Assembly: GCA_015063795.1 (NCBI GenBank)
Contig: SVTL01000007.1
Coordinates: forward strand, 1 to 64,000
Source: Oscillospiraceae bacterium
GTDB lineage: Bacteria > Bacillota > Clostridia > Oscillospirales > CAG-272
DNA: 64,000 nt
Reading direction: 5' to 3'
Shown piece after piece: positions 50,284 to 57,918 of the stretch. The notes beneath the pieces were generated by a model. That model ran no database searches. It saw nothing but the letters and a program-made list of their open reading frames with translations, and was not told the DNA's origin. Both the position numbers and the translations under genes were made by a program. Numbering within the stretch: position 1 is the first letter of the stretch; each line of letters opens with the position of its first letter.

Positions 50284-50440
50284 AGAAAAACACCTCCAAA
50301 AAACAAGTGCGCGGAGAACTCCGCGCACGAAAAAATCATACCGATCCCCACAACAAAGCAGGGAGGAAACTGACCTTATCAAACCGAAGCGGCAAAAGGA
50401 CCGATCGGTGAGAACCGCGAAGCTCTACTTCTTTTTACTG
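50284..50440 (-). promoter_or_regulatory. infC-rpmI-rplT leader (L20-leader type)
   Basis: About 155 bases of untranslated RNA separate the promoter from infC. It contains potential pairing around GCGGTTCTCACCGATCGGTC and ends in an intrinsic terminator immediately before the infC ribosome-binding site. In B. subtilis L20 binds such a leader and causes early termination. The layout is seen here; L20 binding is inferred. Confidence 0.75.
50298..50328 (-). terminator. Leader attenuator terminator of infC operon
   Basis: Minus-strand GTGCGCGGA and TCCGCGCAC form a perfect 9-bp stem with a 4-base loop, followed by TTGTTTTTT. GGAGG of the infC ribosome-binding site starts right after the T run. 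Confidence 0.9.
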
Positions 50441-50444
50441 AGAC

Positions 50445-50473
50445 AGTATACCACAACGGGCAGAACTTGTCAA
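50445..50473 (-). promoter_or_regulatory. Promoter of infC-rpmI-rplT
   Basis: Perfect minus-strand TTGACA and TATACT, 17 bases apart. Confidence 0.88.
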
Positions 50474-50488
50474 GCCTTTTTTGAAAAA

Positions 50489-51571
50489 TCAGCGGGAAAT
50501 TTTGTTGGCGACCTCATACAGGGCGCGGATCTCGGAGCGGCGGCGCTCGCAGAACTCGTTCATCTGACGGATCTGATGATCGTCGTAGCCGTTCAGATCG
50601 CCGTCCTTCAGCTTGCCCTTGTACATGTTGTCCATGCGCAGAGCATAGCCGATGTCGGTGTGGCGGATCTTGCCGTCCACCAGACAGACGACCGCATTGC
50701 TGATGCCGTCGAAGAGGAGCTCGACAGCCTTGCAGCCCATCTGGGAGGCAATGAGACGGTCGCGCGCAGAGGGGGAGCCGCCGCGCAGCACGTGAGCGGG
50801 ACGGACAAAGCGAGTCTCGATGCCGGTCGCCTTTTCGAAGCGGGCGGTGAACTGCTCGGCAAAATCCTTCTGGCCCAGCGTGGCGGGGACGCCCTCGGCG
50901 ATGAGGACGATGAAATTGCGCTTTCCGTTGGCCTTCGAGGCGATCACGCGCTGGAAGATCTCCTGCTCGTCGAAGGCGATCTCGCTGATGAGAACAGCGG
51001 CGGCGCCTGTGGCGATACCGGCCTCAAGCGCGATATAGCCGGCGTTGCGCCCCATGATCTCCACCACGTTGCAGCGGGCGTGGGACTCGCAGGTGTCACG
51101 CAGCTTGTCCACCATATCGATGGTGGTGTTCAGTGCGGTGTCAAAGCCGATGGTGTGGTCGGTAGAGGTGATGTCATTGTCGATGGTGCCGGGGATGCCG
51201 ATGGTGGGGATGCCGCGGGCGCTGAGGTCGGAGGCGCCGCGGAAGGTACCGTCGCCGCCGATGGCCACGATGCCGTCGATCTTGTTGCGGTGGCAGGTCT
51301 CAATGGCCTTTCTCATGCCCTCTTCGGTCTTGAATTCGTCGCAGCGGTCGGAATAAAGGATCGTGCCGCCGTGGTTGATGATATTGGAGACGTTGCGCTC
51401 GCCGAAGCGGATGAGGTTGTCGTCCACAAGGCCGCGGTAGCCCTGCAGGATGCCCATGACCTCAACACCGTTGGCCAGAGCGGCTCTGGTGACGGCGCGG
51501 AGCGCGGCATTCATACCCGGAGCGTCGCCGCCCGAGGTCAATACACCGATACGTCTGAATTTTGTCTTCAT
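50489..51571 (-). CDS. pfkA: ATP-dependent 6-phosphofructokinase
   Basis: The committed step of glycolysis. 360 residues from ATG 51571 (AGAGGT upstream); the frame open to 51697 includes the promoter. Motifs: GVLTSGGDAPGMNAALRA (ATP site), VAIGGDGTFRGA (with the GGDGT that marks ATP rather than PPi use), IPGTIDNDI (catalytic Asp), EIMGRNAGYIAL and HVLRGGSPSARDRL. The length is somewhat greater than the 320-residue B. subtilis enzyme, due mostly to the C-terminal tail after residue 300. Confidence 0.95.
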   Translation of the reverse strand: MKTKFRRIGVLTSGGDAPGMNAALRAVTRAALANGVEVMGILQGYRGLVDDNLIRFGERNVSNIINHGGTILYSDRCDEFKTEEGMRKAIETCHRNKIDGIVAIGGDGTFRGASDLSARGIPTIGIPGTIDNDITSTDHTIGFDTALNTTIDMVDKLRDTCESHARCNVVEIMGRNAGYIALEAGIATGAAAVLISEIAFDEQEIFQRVIASKANGKRNFIVLIAEGVPATLGQKDFAEQFTARFEKATGIETRFVRPAHVLRGGSPSARDRLIASQMGCKAVELLFDGISNAVVCLVDGKIRHTDIGYALRMDNMYKGKLKDGDLNGYDDHQIRQMNEFCERRRSEIRALYEVANKISR

Positions 51572-51635
51572 AACTGTTTTACCTCTTTCAAAGCCATGCG
51601 GAATCATAGCATAAAATACATTCAGTTGAAACCCA

Positions 51636-51664
51636 ATTATACTATATTCCGCCGAAAAAATCAA
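51636..51664 (-). promoter_or_regulatory. Promoter of pfkA
   Basis: Minus-strand TTGATT and a perfect TATAAT (context ATAGTATAAT), 17 bases apart. Confidence 0.8.
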
Positions 51665-51757
51665 GAGTGCGGCAAGAAAAACAGGAATTTTTTTCATCTT
51701 TTTGTCGTTTTTCTGCCGAAAAGGAACGGATCATCCGAAAAAAACGCAAAAAACGTC

Positions 51758-52852
51758 TCATTTGTCCGTCGCCGGAGAAAAAGGCACTTCGATCCCGAGG
51801 TGGGCGGCAAAGGCCTCGGCCAGCAGCAGAGCGCTTGCCTTTACCTCCTCCAGCGTATTGCCGCAGGCGCCCATCTCCACCAGGAGGAAGCCGCTTGAAA
51901 GCTGTTGGTTGAAGCTGGCGGTCCGCAGATTGACGGCGCGGCAGATGGTCGGATCGCGTTCGTATAAATAGGATGTGAGCCGGAGCGCAAGCGCATAATT
52001 GTCCCGCCAGTTGGGATGGAGCGCACCGCCCCGGTCGCTTCCCACCACAAACATGATCTGCGCCCGCCCGCTGTCCGAGAGAGGACGTGCCTTGGTGCCG
52101 TCGGAAAAGAGGATGGAATCCCGATGCAGGTCGAGAACATAGCGGATGGAGGGGTATTGCTCCAGCGTGTCGGCAACCGCCTTTCCGGACAGCGTATAGG
52201 AATCGTTGTAGGACTCCTCGTCAAAGGGGGTGCGGCAATGGAGCAGGGGAACGCCCAAGGCTGTGAGACGATCGCAAAAGGCGTCTCCCACGGCCACCAT
52301 GTTTTGCGTCGGATCGGAGGAACGGGTGGCGGTGTCGGCGGTGTAGTACGTTCCGTTGTCCGAAAAGGATTCGGTGCCGTGGGTATGTATGACCAGCAGA
52401 ACGGGATCGCCGCCAGCAGTCAGCGCATGGGGAGCGGCTGAAACGGGAAGCGTGTCCGCAGACGGCGGATCGTAGTCGGTCTGGTTGATGACATTGCCCG
52501 GCGGCGAGGAGAGATCCACCGAACGGATCAGCTGTGCGCCGTCGGGAACAGAGAAGAGCGCTTCCTTTTCCTGCTGCTTGCGGAAGAGCTCGTCGTAAAA
52601 GGCATCGGCGATGGGCAGCTCGGGCTCGGCGGGGATGCAGGCGAGATCGAGGGGCTCGGCCTGTGCTTCAATCGGCCGTTCGGGCAGGGGAGTGACCGCC
52701 GCTGATACAATCAGCGAGGCGATGCGCTCGCGGTCGGGGAGAAGGGAAGGCAGCTCCTGCACGGCAAAGAAGACCAGCGCGGCCAGCCCTCCGCAGACGG
52801 CTAAGCGCCAAAGCGTTTTCAGGATACAGACGCCTTGTTCGGTCAGCTTCAT
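51758..52852 (-). CDS. spoIIP: Stage II sporulation protein P (SpoIIP)
   Basis: A membrane-anchored cell wall amidase/endopeptidase of the DMP complex, which thins septal peptidoglycan and drives engulfment. 364 residues: N-terminal TM helix (about 14-32), a variable linker, and the SpoIIP amidase domain from about 150 with VLLVIHTHGTESFSDNGTYY, NMVAVGDAF, YVLDLHRDSI, IMFVVGSDRGG and a catalytic-region LLVEMGACGNTLEE. A conserved sigma-E-like promoter lies in the 102-base gap after gpr, the same gene order as in B. subtilis. Confidence 0.93.
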   Translation of the reverse strand: MKLTEQGVCILKTLWRLAVCGGLAALVFFAVQELPSLLPDRERIASLIVSAAVTPLPERPIEAQAEPLDLACIPAEPELPIADAFYDELFRKQQEKEALFSVPDGAQLIRSVDLSSPPGNVINQTDYDPPSADTLPVSAAPHALTAGGDPVLLVIHTHGTESFSDNGTYYTADTATRSSDPTQNMVAVGDAFCDRLTALGVPLLHCRTPFDEESYNDSYTLSGKAVADTLEQYPSIRYVLDLHRDSILFSDGTKARPLSDSGRAQIMFVVGSDRGGALHPNWRDNYALALRLTSYLYERDPTICRAVNLRTASFNQQLSSGFLLVEMGACGNTLEEVKASALLLAEAFAAHLGIEVPFSPATDK

Positions 52853-52924
52853 TGATTTTCCCCCTTCTTCCTTCTCTTTTTCGGTGACACGGACACTCTT
52901 GCTTTGATCAGTGTCATTGACATC

Positions 52925-52954
52925 ATTATATGATAGGAAGCGAGTCGAATATGC
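52925..52954 (-). promoter_or_regulatory. Sigma-E-like promoter of spoIIP
   Basis: On the minus strand GCATATT (52954-52948), 15 bases, CATATAAT (52932-52925). This matches the B. subtilis sigma-E pattern (KMATATT, 14-15 bases, CATACAHT) better than a vegetative promoter, because the region 17 bases before TATAAT has no TTGACA-like hexamer. The -35 starts right after the gpr stop codon. Confidence 0.7.
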
Positions 52955-53836
52955 TCACTCTGTGAAGGCGGCGTTGATGGCGGAGGCGATCAGCTCGGAC
53001 AGATCGTTCACGATCACGTCATTCTCCTTGGGCGTGACAAAAAAGCTCCTTCCGTTGTCGAGAATGGCCGACAGCGCTTCGCTGACCGACTCGATGCCCG
53101 CCTTCTCCAGCGCCTCGAAGATCATGGTGGAGGAATCGATGATGGTGGGAGCGCCCACCGCCAGCACGGGAATGCCAAGCGCCTCCTTGGTCAGCGGACA
53201 GCGGCGGTTTCCGATGCCCGAGCCGGGAGCGATGCCCGTGTCCGACAGCTGCACGGTCTGCGCCAGACGCTCCACGCTTCGCGAGGCCAGCGCATCCACC
53301 GCCACGATCAGAGAGGGCCTGACGGCTTCTGCCGTCTGTTTGACCAGCTCGCCTGTTTCAATGCCGGTCTGCCCCAGTACGCCGGGGGCGATGGCCGCAA
53401 CGCTCCACGGAGAGCTTCCGCCCAGCAGACGGCGGTCGAGCTCATTCAGATGGCGGGTGACGGTGATGCTGTCCGATACCTTCGGTCCGACCGCATCGGA
53501 GGTGATGGCGCGGTTGCCAAGCCCGACGATCAGCACGCTTTTGCCTTGGCCTTTGGTCATGGCGGCGGAAAAACGGCGGATCTCGCCCGCGATCACCTTT
53601 TTCAAGGCGGCGCACTCGTCGTCGCTGCACAGACGGATGGGCGGGAAGGCGACGGTCACATAGCTCCCCCGCGGCTTGCCGAGAGACCGTTCGCCGATCT
53701 CGTTTTCGATGCGGAGCCGCTCGGTACGGATCCGCCCCCGCTCGGCGACCGTGTATACGACTCCTTCTGCCGCACCGTCCCCCTCGGGCATGCATTCCGC
53801 GGCGATGTCGCTTCGTACGTACTTTCCTTTCTGCAT
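52955..53836 (-). CDS. gpr: Spore germination protease GPR
   Basis: An aspartic-type protease (A25) that degrades small acid-soluble proteins during germination. It is made as a zymogen. ATG 53836, with GAGGGTG seven bases before, gives 293 residues starting MQKGKYVRSDIAAEC; GTG 53842 is an alternative. Motifs: VLIVGLGNRAITSDAVGPKV, SPWSVAAIAPGVLGQTGIET, IVAVDALASRS and SDTGIAPGSGIGNRR. It is divergent from the peptide-binding lipoprotein and upstream of spoIIP. Its presence indicates a spore former. Confidence 0.95.
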   Translation of the reverse strand: MQKGKYVRSDIAAECMPEGDGAAEGVVYTVAERGRIRTERLRIENEIGERSLGKPRGSYVTVAFPPIRLCSDDECAALKKVIAGEIRRFSAAMTKGQGKSVLIVGLGNRAITSDAVGPKVSDSITVTRHLNELDRRLLGGSSPWSVAAIAPGVLGQTGIETGELVKQTAEAVRPSLIVAVDALASRSVERLAQTVQLSDTGIAPGSGIGNRRCPLTKEALGIPVLAVGAPTIIDSSTMIFEALEKAGIESVSEALSAILDNGRSFFVTPKENDVIVNDLSELIASAINAAFTE

Positions 53837-54054
53837 GGTCACCCTCGCTTTTTGAAATGGTTATCGAGACATATGCGGTATTTTCTCACGAACGGGTGCC
53901 TTTTATGTACGATCGTCAAGGGAGAACAGGCGGAAGAGCTTGGAAAAGCGTACCGAAACAGGAAAAAGACCGAAAAACGTTGTGCAAAATATCTAAAAGA
54001 AAGTCGAAAAAATTGTGCATACATCTAAAACTTGAAAGTTAAAATTTTTTTCAT

Positions 54055-54083
54055 TGATTCTCGGCGCGAATGATGTTATAATA
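54055..54083 (+). promoter_or_regulatory. Promoter for the peptide-binding lipoprotein
   Basis: TTGATT and a perfect TATAAT, 17 bases apart. Confidence 0.8.
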
Positions 54084-54128
54084 CCATTTAGCGATTAGTT
54101 TCTGTAAATACTTAGGAGGTTCTACCCA

Positions 54129-55883
54129 ATGAACTTTAAAAGAAGGCTTATGGCTCTGGTGCTTTGCGCCCTGATGGTCGTTCCCGCCCTGCTCACGTCC
54201 TGCGGAAGCAAGATCGATGAGGACAACAAAGGTGCTGTGATCAACATGTACCTGTCCGACGGTCTGGTGAGCTTCGACCCTGCATATTCGCTTAACGACG
54301 ATGCTGCTCTGAAGATCATGGGCATGGTCTATGAAGGCCTGTTCAAGATCGACAGCAAGGGCAAGGTTCAGAACGCGGTTGCCAAGAGCGTTGAGATCAT
54401 CGAAAAGCCCGATGACGGCATTTATATGATGGAGATCGAGCTGAAGAACTCCATGTGGAGCGACGGCCGTGTGCTGCAGGCTTCTGACTACCTGTATGCA
54501 TGGCAGCGCATCCTCGATCCCGAAATGAACAACCCCGCCGCTGCTGCGCTGTATGACATCAAGAACGCGCGTCAGGTCAAGAGCGGCGACTGCTCCATCG
54601 ACGACATCGGTGCCAGAGCGGTCGGCACCACCACGCTGCAGATCGAATTCGAGAAGAAGATCGATTACAACCGTTTCAAGGAAACGCTGGCCAGCCCCTA
54701 TTTTGCTCCGCTCCGTAAGGACGTTGTCAACAAGGCTGAGGACTGGGCCTCCACCGTTGCCATCATGACCTTCAACGGCCCTTTCACCGTCAGAACCTTC
54801 ATTCCCGGTGAGACCATCGTTCTGGAGAGAAACTCCTACTATCTGAGAAACCGTGACAAGGATGCGCTGGATAAGTATGTCACGCCTTATCAGATCGTCA
54901 TCGACCTGACCAAGAAGAAGGCCGAGCAGCTCAATATGTATAATGAGGGAACGCTGTTCCTCAACGGCGATCTCCCGGTTTCTGCAAGAGCCGATTGGGC
55001 AAGCGTTGTCAAGACCAGCCAGTCCCTCGCTTCGCACACCTTCTATTTCAACACCAATAAGGAGCCCTTCAATAAGCCCGAGGTCCGCAAGGCTCTGTCT
55101 CTTGCTCTGGACCGCACGGCCGTGGCCAACCTGATCACCTTTGCCACCCCCGCTACCGGTGTGATCACCGAGGGCGTGTTTGACACCAAGGTCGGTACCT
55201 CCTTCCGTGCCAACGGCGGCGATCTCATCGCTTCCACCGCCAACATGGAAGAGGCCAAGAGCCTGCTCAAGAGCGCCGGCGTCAGCGGCGGCAGCTTCAC
55301 CATCACCGTCCGCGACAATGACGTTGACCGCGCCATCGCCGATTACGCCAAGGACGTCTGGGGTGAGCTTGGCTTCAAGGTGACCGTCGTTCTCAAAAAG
55401 TCGACCAAGTATAAGACCGAGACCGAGTACGACGTTTATAAGGATGAGTACAACAAGGTTCTCGCTTCCGGCGAGTTCGATGTGATCGGTCTGGATATGA
55501 TCATGATCGCCACCGATCCTTATGCCACTCTCGCTCCCTTCGCTGTCAACTTCTCCGGCGGTGCTCTGGATTTTGAGAATATGAAGTTTGATGCGGCTCC
55601 CCACATCACCGGCTACCGCAACGAGGCTTACGATGCTCTCATCGAGCAGGTTTATGCTTCCGTCGATGCGGCTGAGAGAGCCACGCTGCTCCACCAGGCT
55701 GAGGAGATGCTGATCAACGATATGCCGATCTGCCCTGTCGTCTTCCTGCAGAATGCGTATGTTGCCAGCGGCGAGCTGTCCAAGGTCAAGACCGATTACT
55801 ATGGTCTGATGGATCTGGAAAAGACGCAGCTGAAGAACTGGGAAGCTTATATTGTGGAAGAGACCACGCCTGTTGAAGAATAA
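54129..55883 (+). CDS. Peptide ABC transporter substrate-binding lipoprotein (family 5, OppA-like)
   Basis: A 584-residue extracytoplasmic solute-binding protein. Lipoprotein signal MNFKRRLMALVLCALMVVPA ends in LLTSC (Cys about 25). The SBP-bac-5 domain is recognised by SFDPAYSLNDDAALKIMGMV, YEGLFKIDSKGKVQNAVAKS, WSDGRVLQASDYLYAWQRI, FNKPEVRKALSLALDRTAV and LLHQAEEMLINDMPICPVV. It should bind oligopeptides for uptake. AGGAGGT precedes ATG 54129. No permease or ATPase genes lie next to it, so it must work with a transporter encoded elsewhere. Confidence 0.93.
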   Translation: MNFKRRLMALVLCALMVVPALLTSCGSKIDEDNKGAVINMYLSDGLVSFDPAYSLNDDAALKIMGMVYEGLFKIDSKGKVQNAVAKSVEIIEKPDDGIYMMEIELKNSMWSDGRVLQASDYLYAWQRILDPEMNNPAAAALYDIKNARQVKSGDCSIDDIGARAVGTTTLQIEFEKKIDYNRFKETLASPYFAPLRKDVVNKAEDWASTVAIMTFNGPFTVRTFIPGETIVLERNSYYLRNRDKDALDKYVTPYQIVIDLTKKKAEQLNMYNEGTLFLNGDLPVSARADWASVVKTSQSLASHTFYFNTNKEPFNKPEVRKALSLALDRTAVANLITFATPATGVITEGVFDTKVGTSFRANGGDLIASTANMEEAKSLLKSAGVSGGSFTITVRDNDVDRAIADYAKDVWGELGFKVTVVLKKSTKYKTETEYDVYKDEYNKVLASGEFDVIGLDMIMIATDPYATLAPFAVNFSGGALDFENMKFDAAPHITGYRNEAYDALIEQVYASVDAAERATLLHQAEEMLINDMPICPVVFLQNAYVASGELSKVKTDYYGLMDLEKTQLKNWEAYIVEETTPVEE

Positions 55884-55942
55884 CAGTTAAGACCAAATGG
55901 GGGTGCTGCACTTACCGTGTGGCGCCCCCTGTTCCATCCATT

Positions 55943-55977
55943 CGGCGTCTGATGCGACGCCGTTTTGCCGTTTTTTC
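55943..55977 (+). terminator. Terminator after the peptide-binding lipoprotein
   Basis: CGGCGTC, 6-base loop, GACGCCG, followed by TTTTGCCGTTTTTT. A weaker GC-rich hairpin (GGGGGTGC..GCGCCCCC) lies just upstream. Confidence 0.75.
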
Positions 55978-56043
55978 AGACAAGTCTGCCGATGGCCGTT
56001 TTGGCGAAAATCCATCGGGACACATTGCGAAAGGATGATTGCC

Positions 56044-56589
56044 GTGCTCAGAGAAAAGGACGATATCCGCATTTTTATTCTGTTTTTGCTTCGTAACATC
56101 GGATACCCGCTCAGCTATTATGACCTCCATGACGTGGTCACACAGGATGGGTATGTCAATTCCTTTGACTGCACCGAATGCATCGATGACCTGGTGAAAA
56201 ACGGCAATCTTCTGCTGACACAGGAAAATGGGAAGGATATGTATGCCATCACCGAGCAGGGATGCCTGGTGGCCGATGAGTTGAACAGCCGCCTGCTTCA
56301 CACCATCCGCGAAAAGAGCCTGCGGAGTGCCTTTCGCTTTATGGATTTCAAGAAGAAGGGCTCGCGTGTGATCTGCCGCGTCAAGCCCAATATGGACACA
56401 ACGTATGAGATCACCTGCGGCGTGGCTGAGAGAGATCGGGATCTGATGATGATCACCGTCCATGTGGACAACGATTCCACCAAGGAGCGCATCCTGCACA
56501 ATTTCGACGAGCGTCCCGAAGCGGTCTACCGCGGCATGATGGCCCTTCTGACCGGCGAAATGAATTATCTTTTCGAGGATAGCGACTAA
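56044..56589 (+). CDS. DUF4364 family protein
   Basis: A 181-residue protein starting LREKDDIRIFILFLLRNIGY then PLSYYDLHDVVTQDGYVN, which matches DUF4364, a family frequent in Clostridia. The first 90 residues look like a winged helix (DLHDVV.., CIDDLVKNGNLLLTQENGKD.., YAITEQG), so DNA binding is possible. GTG 56044 is preferred because GAAAGG is 9 bases before it; ATG 56035 is also in frame but touches that site. Function unknown. Confidence 0.85.
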   Translation: MLREKDDIRIFILFLLRNIGYPLSYYDLHDVVTQDGYVNSFDCTECIDDLVKNGNLLLTQENGKDMYAITEQGCLVADELNSRLLHTIREKSLRSAFRFMDFKKKGSRVICRVKPNMDTTYEITCGVAERDRDLMMITVHVDNDSTKERILHNFDERPEAVYRGMMALLTGEMNYLFEDSD

Positions 56590-56683
56590 CAGGATTTCTG
56601 TGAAGAATGAACAAGATTTTGCATGGCTTCTTGTGAAAAATGAAAGAAACGGCAAATCTTTTTAAAAAATTGTAAAAAAAGTA

Positions 56684-56711
56684 TTGACAACGAAAAAAAG
56701 TGTGATATAAT
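56684..56711 (+). promoter_or_regulatory. Promoter for the SigH-like sigma factor gene
   Basis: Perfect TTGACA and TATAAT, 16 bases apart, in an AT-rich stretch. The predicted start (near 56718) lies after GTG 56712, which supports GTG 56742 as start codon. Confidence 0.85.
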
Positions 56712-56741
56712 GTGAATGAGTTTGGAGAGGAATTTTTTCTG

Positions 56742-57314
56742 GTGAAAGATCAAAATCCGGCCAATCAATCGGCGGGATCGGTTGAAAAGAACCGTATTCT
56801 TGCCGCGCGAAACGGCGATCATGAAGCGTTTAATGCTTTGTGGGAGCAGTATCGCCCGATGGTTTTTAAAACGGTATTTCTCTACTGCCGTTCCGATGCG
56901 GCCCGCACCGAGGCGGACGATCTGCGTCAGGAGGCGTCCATCGCCCTGTATGATGCGGTCAAAAGCTTTGATGTGAGTCAGGATCGGATCACCTTCGGTC
57001 TGTATGCCAAGCGCTGTGTCACCAATCGCATCATCTCTGCGCTGCGGAAGCTGAAAAAGCACCGCTCCGATGGGGAGGAGCCGATTCTGTCCGATGAATC
57101 GCCCGATCCGCTGGAAGAGATCATCGATCGGGAGAGCTATGAAGCGCTGGTCAAAAAGATCGAAGGGGCTTTGAGCGGTTATGAAAAGGCGGTCTATGAC
57201 CTTCATGTGGAGGGGAAGAGCTGCCGCGAGATCGCATCGGCCCTGAAGCGGTCGGAGAAATCGGTGGGGAATGCCATGTGCCGCATTCGGTCCAAGCTGG
57301 AATCCATCCTCTGA
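56742..57314 (+). CDS. Sigma-70 family sigma factor (SigH-like)
   Basis: A 190-residue sigma factor. Region 2 includes ARNGDHEAFNALWEQYRPMV, EADDLRQEASIALYDAVKSF and FGLYAKRCVTNRIISALRKL, like the sporulation factor SigH. Region 4 ends with LHVEGKSCREIASALKRSEK then SVGNAMCRIRSKL. GTG 56742 follows GAGAGG. No anti-sigma gene is beside it. It has a strong vegetative promoter. Whether it is the true SigH or a paralogue cannot be decided here, since the canonical sigH neighbourhood is not present. Confidence 0.82.
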   Translation: MKDQNPANQSAGSVEKNRILAARNGDHEAFNALWEQYRPMVFKTVFLYCRSDAARTEADDLRQEASIALYDAVKSFDVSQDRITFGLYAKRCVTNRIISALRKLKKHRSDGEEPILSDESPDPLEEIIDRESYEALVKKIEGALSGYEKAVYDLHVEGKSCREIASALKRSEKSVGNAMCRIRSKLESIL

Positions 57315-57428
57315 AAACGTCAATCTGTGTCCGAGTAGCTTAACATAGAGCGTTGTTGAATTCAAAGGTGGCGGTGGCAGTCCGTCCTGGGGCAAAAATT
57401 TTTCATATTTTCAAAGCGAGGTAAAACC

Positions 57429-57707
57429 ATGTACGAAGACAAGACCCTTAAATGCAAAGATTGCGGACAGGAGTTCGTATTCTCCGCAGGCGAGCAGGAA
57501 TTCTATGCTGAAAGAGGCTTCCAGAACGAGCCCCAGAGATGCAAGGCCTGCCGCGATGCCAGAAAGTCTGCAAGCAAGGCTAACAGAGAGATGTTCTCCA
57601 CGGTCTGTGCCAAGTGCGGCAAAGAGGCTAAGGTTCCTTTCCAGCCCAGCAACGACAGACCTGTTTATTGCAGCGAGTGCTTCGCCGCAATGAAGGAAGA
57701 GCAGTAA
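57429..57707 (+). CDS. Zinc-ribbon protein (CxxC-x17-CxxC type)
   Basis: A 92-residue protein with two zinc-binding halves: LKCKDCGQEFVFSAGEQEFY followed by QRCKACRDAR, and CAKCGKEAKVPF followed by YCSECF. The first half fits the 'probable zinc-ribbon' family and the second the CxxC-x17-CxxC type. GAGGT precedes ATG 57429. Such proteins are small cytosolic nucleic-acid or protein binders of unknown role. It lies 114 bases after the sigma gene, with a terminator behind. Confidence 0.88.
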   Translation: MYEDKTLKCKDCGQEFVFSAGEQEFYAERGFQNEPQRCKACRDARKSASKANREMFSTVCAKCGKEAKVPFQPSNDRPVYCSECFAAMKEEQ

Positions 57708-57741
57708 TCGAATCGAAGGTTTGATCTTCTGTTGATGAATA

Positions 57742-57775
57742 AACCGCCTGTTTCAACGGGCGGTTTTCATTTTTC
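57742..57775 (+). terminator. Terminator after the zinc-ribbon gene
   Basis: AAACCGCCTGTT pairs with AACGGGCGGTTT around a TC loop, followed by TCATTTTT. Confidence 0.8.
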
Positions 57776-57845
57776 TGTTTTTTGCTTCCAACAGGCGGCA
57801 AAGTGCTTTTTGTGTTGAGAAAACGTCTTTTCTTTCGGAAAAGGC

Positions 57846-57874
57846 TTGAAAAAAAGAGTAAGATATGGTACAAT
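57846..57874 (+). promoter_or_regulatory. Promoter for the transglutaminase-like gene
   Basis: TTGAAA and TACAAT (context TATGGTACAAT), 17 bases apart. Confidence 0.75.
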
Positions 57875-57918
57875 AAAACAATACTGTTTAAAGAAGTTCA
57901 GAAAGGGAGGCGAAAGCG

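Noticed and set aside
53450..54028. 192-codon plus-strand frame over the gpr 5' end
   Set aside because: Antisense to gpr and then AT-rich upstream DNA; no ribosome-binding site.
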